Shown in pieces: positions 8,606-18,154 of a stretch of 49,359 bases of DNA. Under the pieces are notes generated by a model. The model searched no databases, had not been told where the DNA came from, and saw nothing but the letters and a program-made list of their open reading frames with translations. A program made the position numbers and the translations under genes. Position 1 is the first letter of the stretch; every line of letters begins with the position of its first letter. Origin of the DNA: Mycobacterium sp. (lineage in GTDB: Bacteria > Actinomycetota > Actinomycetes > Mycobacteriales > Mycobacteriaceae); assembly GCA_025963385.1 (NCBI GenBank), contig JAOPUT010000152.1:1-49359 (forward strand), read 5' to 3'.

Positions 8606-9354
8606 CTTCTCCTGGCAGCCCGGTGTTGTCGGTGCGCGGGCTGACGAAGGCGTACCACGACCGACCGGTACTCACGGGCATCGACCTCGACGTCGCCGAG
8701 CATCGGGTCGTCGTCCTGATCGGGGCGTCGGGATCGGGAAAGTCGACACTGCTGCGATGCGTCGACCTGCTCGAGGAAATCGACGACGGTCAGATCCTCC
8801 TCGACGGCCGCGACATCAGCGATCCGCGCATCGACGCCGACGAGGCCCGTCAGGCGATGGGCATGGTGTTCCAGTCGTTCAATCTGTTCCCGCACATGAC
8901 CGCACTGGCCAACGTGGCACTGGCTCCTCGCGTGGTGCACGGCTCATCTCGCAAGGATGCCGACGACCGGGGCAGGGAACTCCTGTCCCGGGTGGGACTC
9001 TCCTCGCACGCCGACGCCTACCCCGACAAGCTCTCCGGCGGTCAACAACAGCGGGTGGCCATCGCCAGGGCGCTGGCGTACGACCCCCGACTCCTGCTGC
9101 TCGACGAGATCACCAGCGCACTGGATCCCGAACTGGTCGGTGAGGTGCTGACCCTCGTCGGTGAGTTGGCGGACGCAGGCCGCACCATCGTCATGGCCAC
9201 CCACGAGATGGCGTTCGCCCGCGAAGTGGCCGACACCGTCTGCTTCCTGGACGGCGGGCTGATCCTCGAATCGGGCTCGGCCGAACAGGTTTTGACCGAT
9301 CCGCAAGAGGAGCGAACCCGCCAGTTCCTTCAGCGGTTCACTGGTGGTCGCTGA
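8602..9354 (+). CDS. Amino-acid ABC transporter ATP-binding protein
   Basis: A 250-residue ATPase of the polar amino-acid uptake type (GlnQ/HisP-like). It shows Walker A GASGSGKST, the Q-loop VFQSFNLFPHMT, signature LSGGQQQR, Walker B LLLLDEITSALDPE and the switch His in MATHEM. The Walker B glutamate is followed by Ile-Thr rather than the common Pro-Thr. The start is the GTG within the permease stop (GTGA overlap), so all three importer genes are coupled. The last 17 bp overlap the end of a small membrane-protein gene on the other strand. Confidence 0.92.
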   Translation: MTSPGSPVLSVRGLTKAYHDRPVLTGIDLDVAEHRVVVLIGASGSGKSTLLRCVDLLEEIDDGQILLDGRDISDPRIDADEARQAMGMVFQSFNLFPHMTALANVALAPRVVHGSSRKDADDRGRELLSRVGLSSHADAYPDKLSGGQQQRVAIARALAYDPRLLLLDEITSALDPELVGEVLTLVGELADAGRTIVMATHEMAFAREVADTVCFLDGGLILESGSAEQVLTDPQEERTRQFLQRFTGGR

Positions 9355-9625
9355 CCTCGTCGGCCTTCAGCGGGCGCACTAGCGCCCAGACGACGAAGCC
9401 CGCGGCGACGGCGAGCATGATCAACCCGACCCACCAGTTGGCCTCGGTACCGATGTAGAGGTCTGAGCGGTTGCTCGCCGCGGCGGGGTCGGCATGGTCC
9501 CGCAGCACGGCGGGGGCGAACCCGGCCACGGTGAGCACGATGCCGTAGATCGCCAGTAGAGCGCCGATGATGTTGCGGATGTCGAACAGGTGCGAGAGCA
9601 CCCGATTGGTATGGGGGACGGCCAT
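9338..9625 (-). CDS. Small two-helix membrane protein, partner of the symporter
   Basis: A 95-residue protein with two hydrophobic segments, residues about 18-38 (NIIGALLAIYGIVLTVAGF) and about 64-83 (WWVGLIMLAVAAGFVVWALV), separated by a short acidic or Ser-rich loop. ATG 9625 is preceded by GGAG at six bases. It lies 51 bp downstream of the sodium:solute symporter on the same strand and is probably in its operon. Small accessory membrane subunits are known beside some SSS transporters, so an accessory role is plausible, but the sequence does not show it directly. It overlaps the 3' end of the ABC ATPase gene by 17 bp in convergent orientation. Confidence 0.7.
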   Translation of the reverse strand: MAVPHTNRVLSHLFDIRNIIGALLAIYGIVLTVAGFAPAVLRDHADPAAASNRSDLYIGTEANWWVGLIMLAVAAGFVVWALVRPLKADEVSDHQ

Positions 9626-9649
9626 TTTGGGCTCCGATCCTGATCTCTG

Positions 9650-9688
9650 GTGGAAGGCTCGCTAGTGGAAGGTTCGCTAGTGGAAGAT
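9650..9688. repeat. 15-bp tandem repeat spanning the symporter stop codon
   Basis: Units start at 9650 (GTGGAAGGCTCGCTA) and 9665 (GTGGAAGGTTCGCTA), with a partial third at 9680 (GTGGAAGA). On the minus strand each full unit carries a TAG, and the TAG at 9677-9679 is the stop of the symporter gene. The C-terminal codons have thus been copied twice behind the stop. Confidence 0.7.
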
Positions 9689-11392
9689 GATGTTGAAGCC
9701 GATGGTGAGCACGAGCATCACCGCACCGAGCGGAACCGCCCGCTGGTACCACGGCCGACCCGCTTCGCCCGGGTCGGACATGATGTCCACCTGCGTCTCC
9801 GAGTAGACGAAGCCGACCAGCTCCTCCCTCGGCTTCGGCGTGGTCACCATGCTGACCCCCACGCTGACCAGGATGTCGACGATGAACGCCGCTGCAGCCG
9901 CGAGGAACGGCATGCCCTGACCGGGGAGGTCGATGACGCCGACCTTCGACAGGATGAACACGAAGATCGCCGAGAGCGTTCCTGCCACCAGACCGACCCA
10001 GCCGGCCGTCGCCGTCATCCGCTTCCAGAACATGCCAAGGATGAAGGTGGCGAACAGCGGGGCGTTGAAGAAGCCGAACAGGGTCTGCAGGTAATCCATG
10101 ATGTTGGAGTAGCCCGAGGCGATGAGCGCCGTGAAGATGGCCAGGATCGTGGCGGCGACGGTGGCATACCGGCCGACTGCGATGTAGTAGTCGTCCGACC
10201 GGTCCTTGACCACGTACTGCTGCCAGATGTCGTAACTGAAGACACTGTTGAAGGCAGAGATGTTCGCCGCCATGCCCGCCATGAACGAGGCGATCAGGCC
10301 TGCGATGGCCACCCCGAGCAGGCCGTTGGGAAGGATGTCCCGGATCATCAGCAGCATGGCGTCGTTGTAGGTGACATCGCCTGCGCCCGTGGACTTCAGC
10401 TTGATCATGTCGCCGATGGCTGCGGCGGCGATCATGCCGGGCACCACCACCACGAACGGGATCAGCAGCTTGGGGAACGACGCGATGATCGGTGCACGCC
10501 GCGCCGCCGACATCGAGTTCGACGCCATGGCGCGCTGCACCTCGACGAAGTTCGTCGTCCAATATCCGAATGACAGCACGAATCCGAGGCCGAACACGAT
10601 GCCGAGCACCGACCAGAAGGGGCTGTCGAAGCCGCTGAGCGCCTGTCCCGGCCAGGTGTTCAACTGCTCGTGCACGGTGGCGGTGACCTTCTCGCCTGCG
10701 CCGACGGTGTCGACGATCTTGTCCTTCAGGCCGCTCCACCCGCCGACCTTGATCAGACCGAACACCGTCAGCGGCACCAGCGCTGCCAGGATGACGAAGA
10801 ATTGCAGCACCTCGTTGTAGATGGCGGCCGACAGCCCGCCCAGCGCGGTGTAGGTCAAGACGATCGCGGCGGCGACGAGCAGCGAAACCCAAGTGGCCCA
10901 ACCGAGTAGCACGTTGATGACGGTGGACAGCAAGAACAGGTTGACGCCTGCGATGAGCACCTGGGCCACGGCGAAGCTGATGGCGTTGACGAGGTGCGCG
11001 CCGGTACCGAACCGGCGCCGCATGAACTCCGGCACGCTGCGCACCTTGGAGCCGTAGTAGAACGGCATCATCACGATGCCGAGGAAGATCATCGCGGGGA
11101 CGGCGCCGATCCAGTAGTAGTGCATGGTCGCCAACCCGATCTGGGCGCCGTTGGCGGCCATGCCCATGATCTCCACTGCGCCGAGATTCGCTGACACGAA
11201 GGCGATTCCGGTTACCCAGGCGGGCAACCGTCGACCCGAAAGGAAGAAGTCCAGGCTCGTCGCGACCTGGCTCCGCGCCAGGTATCCGATGCCGAGCACG
11301 AAGACGAAATACACCGCTATCAGTGCGTAGTCGACCGCACCGACGTTCAGTCGCAGCACATCGTCTGCCATGAGCGTGGTCATGGAGGTCAT
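9677..11392 (-). CDS. Sodium:solute symporter (SSS family), probable galactose/sugar uptake
   Basis: A roughly 571-residue polytopic protein with about 13-14 hydrophobic segments. SSS-family features include FFLSGRRLPAWVTGIAFVSAN near the N-terminus, the YYWIGAVPAMIFLG helix, SVPEFMRRRFG after it, and TYTALGGLSAAIYNEVLQF, where the TALGG motif is typical of SGLT-like members. It should import a solute with Na+ across the cytoplasmic membrane. It is divergent from a DeoR-galT-galK operon, so galactose or a related hexose is the likely cargo (inference from context). The start is unsure: ATG 11404, 11392 and 11383 are all in frame, and AAGGAG sits between the first two. Confidence 0.88.
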   Translation of the reverse strand: MTSMTTLMADDVLRLNVGAVDYALIAVYFVFVLGIGYLARSQVATSLDFFLSGRRLPAWVTGIAFVSANLGAVEIMGMAANGAQIGLATMHYYWIGAVPAMIFLGIVMMPFYYGSKVRSVPEFMRRRFGTGAHLVNAISFAVAQVLIAGVNLFLLSTVINVLLGWATWVSLLVAAAIVLTYTALGGLSAAIYNEVLQFFVILAALVPLTVFGLIKVGGWSGLKDKIVDTVGAGEKVTATVHEQLNTWPGQALSGFDSPFWSVLGIVFGLGFVLSFGYWTTNFVEVQRAMASNSMSAARRAPIIASFPKLLIPFVVVVPGMIAAAAIGDMIKLKSTGAGDVTYNDAMLLMIRDILPNGLLGVAIAGLIASFMAGMAANISAFNSVFSYDIWQQYVVKDRSDDYYIAVGRYATVAATILAIFTALIASGYSNIMDYLQTLFGFFNAPLFATFILGMFWKRMTATAGWVGLVAGTLSAIFVFILSKVGVIDLPGQGMPFLAAAAAFIVDILVSVGVSMVTTPKPREELVGFVYSETQVDIMSDPGEAGRPWYQRAVPLGAVMLVLTIGFNIIFH

Positions 11393-11425
11393 CAACTCCT
11401 TCATTGAGTGATCTGGACCACTGTC

Positions 11426-11512
11426 CTAAACATGTTCTAACAGAAACGCGCAAGATTAAACAAGCTTTCGCTCAGAATCACCCGCAACAGTCTGTAGATG
11501 TTTGTTAGTGTT
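11426..11512. promoter_or_regulatory. Divergent control region, candidate DeoR operator
   Basis: The 137 bp between the symporter and deoR-type genes is AT-rich compared with its surroundings. It contains CTAACA at 11437-11442 and its inverted copy TGTTAG at 11503-11508, plus the palindrome AACATGTT ending at 11436 and repeated TGTT units around 11500-11512. DeoR/GlpR proteins often bind such TGTT-rich repeats. This is the natural place for the neighbouring regulator to control both transcripts. Confidence 0.4.
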
Positions 11513-11541
11513 CGATCTTGGGTCGGTGAGGGCTGGAGGGA

Positions 11542-12342
11542 GTGTCGACGACGATGCTTGCCGCTGAACGGCGAAGCGCGATCCTGCGTGCGCTGCAGTC
11601 CGGAGGCGCGGTCCGGGTGGCCGATCTGGCCGCCGAACTCGACGTGTCCGAGATGACGGTGCGACGCGACCTCGACGCCCTCGACGCGCAGGATCTCCTG
11701 CGCAAGGTGCACGGCGGTGCCGTCACGCGTCACAACCGGGGCGAGGAGCCGCGCTCGGCCGAGAAGGCGGCCCAGCAGCAAGCGGAGAAGGAAGCCATCG
11801 CCGCGGCCGCGGCGATGAGCGTCGAGGACGGCATGACCATCGCCATCGGCGCGGGCACCACCACCACGGCACTCGCCAAGCACCTGCGCGCCCGGCCCTC
11901 GATCACGGTTGTCACCAACTCCATCAACATCTTTCAGGAGTTGACCGATCCCGCCGTCGACGGCGCAGACGCTCCCCTCGTCTACCTCAGCGGCGGCGTG
12001 CGCACGCCGTCGGACGCACTCGTCGGCCCGGTGGCCGACGCCGCGATCGCGTCGTTCCGGGTGGACGCGACGTACCTCGGCGTGCACGGCTTCGACCTGT
12101 CGGCGGGCCTGACGTCGCCGAACATCGCCGAGGCACAGACAAACCGGACGTTGATCGAGATCGGTGGCCGGTTGGTCGTGCTGGCCGATCACACGAAGTT
12201 CGGCGAGGTCGGCGCATGTGTGTTCGCCCGCCTCGCTCAGGTCCAGACGCTCATCAGCGACGACGGCCTGACCGCGGCCGACCGGGCCCACGTCGACGGC
12301 TACGTCGGCGAACTCGTCATCGCACCCGTGGCGGGACGGTGA
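11542..12342 (+). CDS. DeoR/GlpR-family regulator of the galactose genes
   Basis: A 266-residue DeoR-family repressor. The N-terminal winged HTH reads VRVADLAAELDVSEMTVRRDLD (split over residues about 20-42), followed by the family hallmark LRKVHGGAV. The C-terminal DeoR sensor domain contains AIGAGTTTTALAKHL and YLSGG-type phosphosugar-binding loops. It probably senses a sugar phosphate such as galactose-1-phosphate and controls galTK and the divergent symporter (inference from position). The start is GTG 11542, with GGTGAGGG about nine bases upstream; ATG 11554 is an alternative. Its stop TGA overlaps the GTG of galT. Confidence 0.88.
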   Translation: MSTTMLAAERRSAILRALQSGGAVRVADLAAELDVSEMTVRRDLDALDAQDLLRKVHGGAVTRHNRGEEPRSAEKAAQQQAEKEAIAAAAAMSVEDGMTIAIGAGTTTTALAKHLRARPSITVVTNSINIFQELTDPAVDGADAPLVYLSGGVRTPSDALVGPVADAAIASFRVDATYLGVHGFDLSAGLTSPNIAEAQTNRTLIEIGGRLVVLADHTKFGEVGACVFARLAQVQTLISDDGLTAADRAHVDGYVGELVIAPVAGR

Positions 12343-13454
12343 CCGACATGGCGACCGAACCTCTGCGGCGGACTCTGGCCGACGGACGCGACATCCTGTT
12401 CTTCTCACTGCCCGGCCACGATCCGGCACCGGTCCCCGATCGCAGGCCACTTCCCGACCGGGGAGAGCACCAGTCGCAGTTGCGGTTCGACAGTCAGACC
12501 GGACAGTGGGTCGCCATCGCCGCGCTGCGCCAGGACCGCACCTACAAGCCGAGCGCCGATCGGTGTCCACTGTGCCCGAGCGCCTCCGGCGACAGCAGTG
12601 AGGTGCCCGCGACCGACTACGACGTCGTCGTCTTCGAAAATCGCTTTCCCAGCTTCTCGGGTGCCGACGGACGTGCGTTCACACTGCCCACCCCCGACGG
12701 CTCGGTCGACGGCAACGACTTCGTCAGCGCACCGGGACACGGCCGCTGCGAGGTGATCTCGTTCTCGAGCAGCCACACCGCGTCGTTCGCGGATCTGGAA
12801 CTCCCCCATGCCCGGCTGGTCGTCGACGCCTGGCGCCACCGCACGACGGACCTGATGGCCCGGCCGGGAATCGAGCAGGTGTTCTGCTTCGAGAACCGCG
12901 GCGAGGAGATCGGGGTGACGCTGACTCACCCGCACGGTCAGATCTACGGATATCCCTACCTGGCGCCGCGCACCGCGCACATGCTCACCGAGGCGCGAGC
13001 CCACGCGGAACGCCACGGCAGTAACCTCTTCGCCGACATCCTCGCGCGCGAGGTGGCCGCTGGAATCCGGGTGATCGCCCGGACCGAGCTCTTCACCGCG
13101 TTCGTGCCGTTCGCCGCGCGGTGGCCGGTAGAGGTGCACATCTACCCGAACCGCTTCGTGCGCAATCTCACCGAGCTCGACGATGCCGAAATGGACGGCT
13201 TTGCCTCGATCTACCGCGAGGTGCTACGACGCTTCGACAGGATGTATCCCACTCCGCTGCCGTATATCTCGGCACTGCATCAGTACCGGGACAGCGAGGC
13301 GCAACGGGAAGGATACTTCCACGTCGAGCTGATGTCGGTGCGACGCAGTGCCACCAAGCTCAAGTTCCTGGCCGGGTCGGAGTCGGCGATGGACGCATTC
13401 ATCAGTGACGTGATGCCCGAGAGCGTGGCCGAGCGACTACGGGAGCTGACATGA
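12339..13454 (+). CDS. galT: Galactose-1-phosphate uridylyltransferase
   Basis: A 371-residue GalT of the HIT superfamily. It exchanges UMP between UDP-glucose and galactose-1-phosphate in the Leloir pathway. The zinc site begins with CPLCPS, the segment ENRFPSFSG is conserved, and the active-site motif [11 protein letters not shown] near residue 197 carries the nucleophilic His. The C-terminal half has VHIYPNRF and HVELM-type strands. GTG 12339 overlaps the deoR stop as GTGA; ATG 12348 is a possible alternative three codons later. The end overlaps galK as ATGA, so the regulator, galT and galK form one coupled operon. Confidence 0.93.
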   Translation: MTDMATEPLRRTLADGRDILFFSLPGHDPAPVPDRRPLPDRGEHQSQLRFDSQTGQWVAIAALRQDRTYKPSADRCPLCPSASGDSSEVPATDYDVVVFENRFPSFSGADGRAFTLPTPDGSVDGNDFVSAPGHGRCEVISFSSSHTASFADLELPHARLVVDAWRHRTTDLMARPGIEQVFCFENRGEEIGVTLTHPHGQIYGYPYLAPRTAHMLTEARAHAERHGSNLFADILAREVAAGIRVIARTELFTAFVPFAARWPVEVHIYPNRFVRNLTELDDAEMDGFASIYREVLRRFDRMYPTPLPYISALHQYRDSEAQREGYFHVELMSVRRSATKLKFLAGSESAMDAFISDVMPESVAERLRELT

Positions 13455-14560
13455 CCGAGATCCGCTACGCGGCACCGGGACGGATCAACCTGATCGGTGA
13501 ACACACCGACTACAACCAGGGTTTCGCGCTTCCCATCGCCTTGCCGGACCGTACCGAGGTGCGCTTTCAGCCCGATGATCGCGACGCCATCGTGGTTCGC
13601 AGCGACCGCGAGGACGGCGAGGTCGTGGTGCCGCTGGGCACCCTGCCCGGAGAGGTGACCGGATGGGCCGCTTACGTGGCCGGTGTGGTGTGGGCACTGC
13701 GCGACGCGGGTCACCGGGTGGGCGGCGGCACCATGGCGATCTCCAGCGGTGTCGAGATGGGGTCGGGGCTGGCGTCGTCGGCGGCTCTGGAGTGCGCGGC
13801 GCTCGGTGCGCTGGCCGCCGCTGCCGGTCTCCACGTCGACCGGATCGAGCAGGCGAGGATTGCGCAGCGGGCGGAGAACGACTACGTCGGCGCCCCAACG
13901 GGTTTGATGGATCAGCTGGCCTCCCTGTGTGGCGAGCCGCTGAGCGCGCTGATGATCGACTTCCTGGACGCCAGCGTGCGCACGGTGCCGTTCGATCCCG
14001 GTGCGTCCGGCGTCGCGCTGCTGGTGATCAACTCCAACGCACCGCACCACCACGCCGGCGGCGAGTACGCCGCGCGTCGCGCGTCCTGCGAGCGTGCGGC
14101 GGCGGACCTGGGCGCCACGTCGCTGCGTGACGTCCAGGACCGCGGCGAGGCGGTCCTGCGGGGGATCACGGATCCCGTCGACGCCCGACGGGCCAGGCAC
14201 ATCCTGACGGAGAACCGACGCGTCGCCGACGTCGTTGCGGCACTGGAGCAATCCGACTTCGCCACGGCCGGTCAGATCTTCACCGCCTCGCACGCATCCA
14301 TGCGCGACGACTTCGAGATCACCACGGACCACATCGACCTGATCGCGGACACCGCGGTGGCCGCGGGCGCACTCGGGGCGAGAATGACCGGCGGCGGGTT
14401 CGGCGGCTGCGTGATCGCCCTCGTGCCCGCGGACCGGTGGCACGCCGTGGGAGACACCGTGCGGCAGGCGGTCGACCGTGCCGGCTACAACCCGCCGACG
14501 ATCGCCATCACCGAAGCGGGTGCCGGCGCATCGCTCACCGGCTCCGCGCCGACGCACTGA
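13451..14560 (+). CDS. galK: Galactokinase
   Basis: A 369-residue GHMP kinase that phosphorylates galactose at C1 with ATP. The galactokinase signature [19 protein letters not shown] lies at residues about 10-28. The ATP-binding GHMP motif appears as [13 protein letters not shown] near residue 100, and the C-terminal motif as [12 protein letters not shown] near 315. The catalytic Asp region is [10 protein letters not shown]. The ATG overlaps the galT stop by four bases. The last 26 bp are antisense to the end of the MMPL transporter gene, with no room for a separate terminator between the two. Confidence 0.94.
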   Translation: MTEIRYAAPGRINLIGEHTDYNQGFALPIALPDRTEVRFQPDDRDAIVVRSDREDGEVVVPLGTLPGEVTGWAAYVAGVVWALRDAGHRVGGGTMAISSGVEMGSGLASSAALECAALGALAAAAGLHVDRIEQARIAQRAENDYVGAPTGLMDQLASLCGEPLSALMIDFLDASVRTVPFDPGASGVALLVINSNAPHHHAGGEYAARRASCERAAADLGATSLRDVQDRGEAVLRGITDPVDARRARHILTENRRVADVVAALEQSDFATAGQIFTASHASMRDDFEITTDHIDLIADTAVAAGALGARMTGGGFGGCVIALVPADRWHAVGDTVRQAVDRAGYNPPTIAITEAGAGASLTGSAPTH

Positions 14561-16904
14561 TTGGCCTGTCCCCGATCGGGGTCCGCGGAGGCCGGACGGT
14601 ATGGCCCTGCTCGCTGATTCCGAAGCGTTCGTGGATTCGCACCAGCGGTTTCGGCGCCCACCAGTTCCACTCCCCCATCACCCGCATGAACGCAGGCAAC
14701 AGCACCATGCGGACGAGGGTGGCATCGACGAGGACGGCCAAGGTCAGGCCCACGCCGAACATCCGCATGAAGGACACATGCGACGCGATCAACGCAGCGA
14801 ACGAGATCGACATGACCAGGGCCGCCGCCGTGACCACCCGGCCCGTGCGCGCGATGCCGAGCGCAACGGCCTTCCTGCTGTCGGCGCGGGTCCGGTCCGA
14901 CGCAAGCCAGAACTCGCGGATCCGAGACACGACGAACACCTCGTAGTCCATGGCCAAGCCGAAGGCGATGCAGAACAACAGCACCGGCATGTTGGCGACC
15001 AGCGTTCCGGTGGACGTCGTGCCGAGGCCACCGAGATGGTGGTCCTGGAAGATCCACACCATCGCACCGAACGCTGCCGTGAGCGAAAGTACGTTGAGCG
15101 CCAACGCCTTCAGCGGCATCACGACGCTGCCGGTCAACAGGAACAGCAAGCCGAACGTGATCACGGCGATCACACCGAGCACCAGGGGTAGTCGCGACGT
15201 GATGGCATCGACGCTGTCTCGGTTGGTCTGCGCCGTCCCGGTGAGCTCGACCGTCCTGCCGTCAGGTGCGGCCACCGCGTGCAGCGCGCGCAGCTGGACC
15301 TCCGAGCCGTCCGAGAAGAGTGGAGCCGTGCTGCTGACGGTCAATAGCGCACTGCCATCCGCCATCCCCGTGGGTGCCGTCGGCGGCCCGACCGGTGCAC
15401 CCGCCACGAAGGTGCCGACAGGTGCCGAGACCGCGGAGACGTCGGACACCTCGGACAGCCGGGCGGCGTAGGCGGCCATGGCGTCACGGCTCACACCCAC
15501 GGCATCGGGGATGACGACACTGACTGCGGTCGCCGAGTCGTTGGCGAAGTCGCTGCGCAACTCGTCGCCGACCTGGTGGGCCGACGCCGAGCCCGGAAGC
15601 ACCCGGTCGTCGGGGAAGCCCCACCGCACCCCGAGGAACGGCATGCCGAGCAGGACGAGAAGCGTGATCACCGCCAGTCCGATCGGAATGGCGCGGCGCA
15701 TCACGAACTGTGTCGAGCGGTACCAGAACTCGCGCTCGACGGGCTTGCGAACCGGCTCCGGTCTGTCGAACGTTCGCCGCACGAGGCGGCGGACGTCGAA
15801 CGCGTCCAACCGATCGCCGAGCAGGACGATCGCCGCGGGCGTGATCACCACCGCCGCGATCGCGGTGAACGCCACGGTCGCGATTCCCGCGTACCCGAAC
15901 GACTTCAGGAAGTGCATCGGGAACAGGATCATGGCGGCCATCGACAGGGCGACCGTCGTGGCCGAGAACAGCACCGTGCGGCCCGCGGTCGCCATGGTGT
16001 GGATCAGGGCGTCGTCGGGTGGGGCGCCACTGGCGATCTCGTCGCGGTAGCGGCTGATGATGAGCAAGGTGTAGTCGATCGCCAGCGCCAGCCCCAGCGC
16101 GGTACTGAGATTGAGCGCGAAGATCGACACGTCGGTGGTGAACGTGATCACCCGGAGCACGGCGAGTGCGCCGAGGATCGACATACCGCCGATGGCGACG
16201 GGAAGGGCCGCCGCGAGCAGGCCGCCGAACACCCACACCAACACGACGAAGCTGAGCGGAATGGTGATGGACTCCATGACGAGCATGTCGTGCTGCGCCT
16301 GCGCGGTGATCTGTGCGTTGACCATCGCCAGCCCGCCTGCCCGTACGGTCACACCGTCGCGGTCCTTGGCGAACCGGTTCGACAGTTCATCGGCGTAGGC
16401 CTGCGACTCGCTCTCGCCCCCACCGATGCCTGCGACGATCAGACCCGAGCTGCCGTCCTTGCTGACCAGTGCGGAGACGGCGGCCGGCGCCGCGGTCCAC
16501 GCCGAGGTCACGCCGGTCACGTGTGTCGACCTGGCGAGCTGGTCGGCGATCTCGGTGCCGACCGCGCGGGCGCCGGCGTCCCGAACACCGCCCGGCGCCG
16601 AGACGACGAACATCAGCTGCACGTCGCCCTGACCGAACTTGTCCGTCAAAATCTGTGTGGCCCTTGCCGATTCGGAGGTGGGATCCTGAAAGCCCCCGGC
16701 CGACAGGCTCTTCGCGACGGGAACGCCGACGATGCCTGCGGCCAGCATCAGCAGGCCCGCGACGGCGATGGTCCGCCGCGGCGCGGCGATCGCGAGACGC
16801 GCGACGTGTGGCAGCAGGCCTCTCGGCGGCGGGGTGCGCGGGCCGTCGGCCACCTTTCGGGGCGTCGGCGTGGCCACCCGGCTCGTCCACTCGATGACAG
16901 CCAC
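14535..16904 (-). CDS. MMPL-family (RND) transporter
   Basis: A 789-residue membrane transporter with two repeats of one helix, a large extracytoplasmic loop and five helices. The conserved Asp-Tyr proton-relay pairs are present in [18 protein letters not shown] and [19 protein letters not shown], diagnostic for MMPL/SSD proteins. The first outer loop begins [15 protein letters not shown]. Such proteins export lipids or drugs using the proton gradient. The length is shorter than the large MmpL3/5 type and closer to actinobacterial drug-export members. I take GTG 16904, preceded by GGGCAGGTGG, over an upstream TTG at 16934. It is divergent from a TetR gene and overlaps galK at its 3' end. Confidence 0.92.
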   Translation of the reverse strand: MAVIEWTSRVATPTPRKVADGPRTPPPRGLLPHVARLAIAAPRRTIAVAGLLMLAAGIVGVPVAKSLSAGGFQDPTSESARATQILTDKFGQGDVQLMFVVSAPGGVRDAGARAVGTEIADQLARSTHVTGVTSAWTAAPAAVSALVSKDGSSGLIVAGIGGGESESQAYADELSNRFAKDRDGVTVRAGGLAMVNAQITAQAQHDMLVMESITIPLSFVVLVWVFGGLLAAALPVAIGGMSILGALAVLRVITFTTDVSIFALNLSTALGLALAIDYTLLIISRYRDEIASGAPPDDALIHTMATAGRTVLFSATTVALSMAAMILFPMHFLKSFGYAGIATVAFTAIAAVVITPAAIVLLGDRLDAFDVRRLVRRTFDRPEPVRKPVEREFWYRSTQFVMRRAIPIGLAVITLLVLLGMPFLGVRWGFPDDRVLPGSASAHQVGDELRSDFANDSATAVSVVIPDAVGVSRDAMAAYAARLSEVSDVSAVSAPVGTFVAGAPVGPPTAPTGMADGSALLTVSSTAPLFSDGSEVQLRALHAVAAPDGRTVELTGTAQTNRDSVDAITSRLPLVLGVIAVITFGLLFLLTGSVVMPLKALALNVLSLTAAFGAMVWIFQDHHLGGLGTTSTGTLVANMPVLLFCIAFGLAMDYEVFVVSRIREFWLASDRTRADSRKAVALGIARTGRVVTAAALVMSISFAALIASHVSFMRMFGVGLTLAVLVDATLVRMVLLPAFMRVMGEWNWWAPKPLVRIHERFGISEQGHTVRPPRTPIGDRPISASARSR

Positions 16905-16941
16905 GGGACCACCTGCCCTTCGACGCCAAATCAACGGTCGA

Positions 16942-16999
16942 TGACTTTTGTCAGCTATTGATGACTTGGGACGCTACGCCCGACGTTACACCCAAGTCA
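16942..16999. promoter_or_regulatory. MMPL promoter and candidate TetR operator
   Basis: A perfect 9-bp inverted repeat, TGACTTGGG at 16962-16970 and CCCAAGTCA at 16991-16999, encloses a minus-strand promoter: TTGACT (17000-16995), an 18-bp spacer and TAGCGT (16976-16971). A further TGACTT at 16942-16947 lies 20 bp (about two turns) from the first arm and is itself part of TGAC-TTTT-GTCA. A regulator bound here would cover the MMPL promoter. Confidence 0.6.
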
Positions 17000-17012
17000 A
17001 CAGGGGCCGACA

Positions 17013-17018
17013 TAGAGT
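17013..17018 (+). promoter_or_regulatory. -10 TAGAGT for leaderless TetR gene
   Basis: TAGAGT matches TAnnnT and ends six bases before ATG 17025, with no ribosome-binding site, so the tetR-type mRNA is probably leaderless. Confidence 0.45.
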
Positions 17019-17024
17019 TTCGGG

Positions 17025-17588
17025 ATGACTACGTCCAGGCCTCGCAACGCCGCGCAGACACGAGCCGACATCCTTGCCGCAGCACGCCGCCGCTTCGCCA
17101 CCGAGGGCTTCGAGCGCACCACCCTGCGCGCGATCGCGGCGGACGTCGGCGTGGATCAGGCCCTGGTCAGTCGCTACTTCGGGAGCAAGCAGGACCTGTT
17201 CGCGACGGCCACCGAGTTCAAGATCGACCTACCGGACCTGTCCGGGGTGGAACCGGAGGACATCCCGGGCATGCTGATGCCCAGGTACTTCGCGGTGTGG
17301 GAGGACGACCATTCGTTCCTGGCACTCCTGAGGGCAGCGGGCACCAGCCAGGTCGCCGCCGACACCTTGAACGAAACGCTGGCCACCAACGTCGCACCGA
17401 CCCTGTTGGCCGCCACCCCGGACCATCATCGCCAGCGCATCGCGTTGACGGACGCCTTCATCATCGGGATGGCCATGACACGGTCCATTCTCGCCAACCA
17501 ACCGATGACGGAATTCAGCCGCGAAGAACTCAGTCGCTGGGCTGCACCGATCCTCCGACAACTGCTCACCGGGCCCGCGCCGTCCTGA
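17025..17588 (+). CDS. TetR/AcrR-family regulator, probable repressor of the MMPL gene
   Basis: A 187-residue TetR protein. The N-terminal HTH domain covers residues about 10-55: RADILAAARRRFATEGFE, then TTLRAIAADVGVDQALVSRYFGSKQDLF, which matches the family pattern closely. The C-terminal ligand domain is all-helical and of the actinobacterial TetR_C_33/17-like size. It lies divergent from the MMPL transporter and faces an inverted repeat over the MMPL promoter, so local control of an efflux or lipid-export pump is the likely job. The transcript is probably leaderless. Confidence 0.9.
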   Translation: MTTSRPRNAAQTRADILAAARRRFATEGFERTTLRAIAADVGVDQALVSRYFGSKQDLFATATEFKIDLPDLSGVEPEDIPGMLMPRYFAVWEDDHSFLALLRAAGTSQVAADTLNETLATNVAPTLLAATPDHHRQRIALTDAFIIGMAMTRSILANQPMTEFSREELSRWAAPILRQLLTGPAPS

Positions 17589-17604
17589 CGCACGGGCGCG
17601 AGAA

Positions 17605-17656
17605 CGGGGGGCATCCACGGCGAGCACCCCTCCAAGCCCACCGTGAACGCCCCCCG
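17605..17656. terminator. Weak inverted repeat between convergent genes
   Basis: CGGGGGGC at 17605-17612 pairs with GCCCCCCG at 17649-17656. The repeat lies between the ends of the TetR gene and the convergent secreted-protein gene. The 36-base loop is long and there is no T-tract, so a terminator role is only a guess. Confidence 0.2.
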
Positions 17657-17676
17657 AGACCGTGTCCCCAGAGTCG

Positions 17677-17979
17677 TCAACAGCTGAGATCGACGTAGAC
17701 CGTCTTGTCCATCACCGTGGTGACGAGATCGTCACCGGCGCCGGGCGCGCCGGAATCGGTGCGCGAGTACGTGTGGCCGGGTCGCACCGCGGCGATCGTG
17801 CACTGCTCGCGCTGCAGATCGCCGAAGCGGTTCACGATGACGCCGTAACCGCCCTGCTGCAACTGGGTGATCGTGTCGTCGATGGACGCCGGGCCCGCCG
17901 GAGCCGCGTTCACGGACGGGGTTACTGCGACCATCGCCACGGCAACCGTGGCGAGCGAAACGCGAAGAAACTTCTTCAT
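17677..17979 (-). CDS. Small secreted protein
   Basis: A 100-residue protein with a clear signal peptide (MKKFLRVSLATVAVAMVAV, then a cleavage site after VNA-A). The mature part of about 75 residues reads ASIDDTITQLQQGGYGVIVN and carries two cysteines, one in EQCTIAA and one at the C-terminal end. It resembles a widespread family of small exported mycobacterial proteins with a TI-x-QLQ-x-x-GY start whose function is unknown. ATG 17979 is chosen for the signal peptide and the AGAAGGGCAGG before it. The two cysteines could form one disulfide. Confidence 0.75.
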   Translation of the reverse strand: MKKFLRVSLATVAVAMVAVTPSVNAAPAGPASIDDTITQLQQGGYGVIVNRFGDLQREQCTIAAVRPGHTYSRTDSGAPGAGDDLVTTVMDKTVYVDLSC

Positions 17980-18154
17980 GATCCTGCCCTTCTGGTGCGG
18001 GTGACGGAATCGGTTGTGTTGCAATGCTTCCGCCACTTGAATCGTCGGTCGTCAGCAACGATTCACGTCCAGTAGAGCGCCACTGCACTCGAAGGCGGGC
18101 CTGGCGAATCCCTACTTAGGGTGACGACGAACGACTACTGCTACCGCCGAGACG

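Noticed and set aside
9330..11453. 707-codon minus-strand frame overlapping the symporter
   Set aside because: Rich in Arg and His with no motifs, while the other frame gives a complete SSS transporter.
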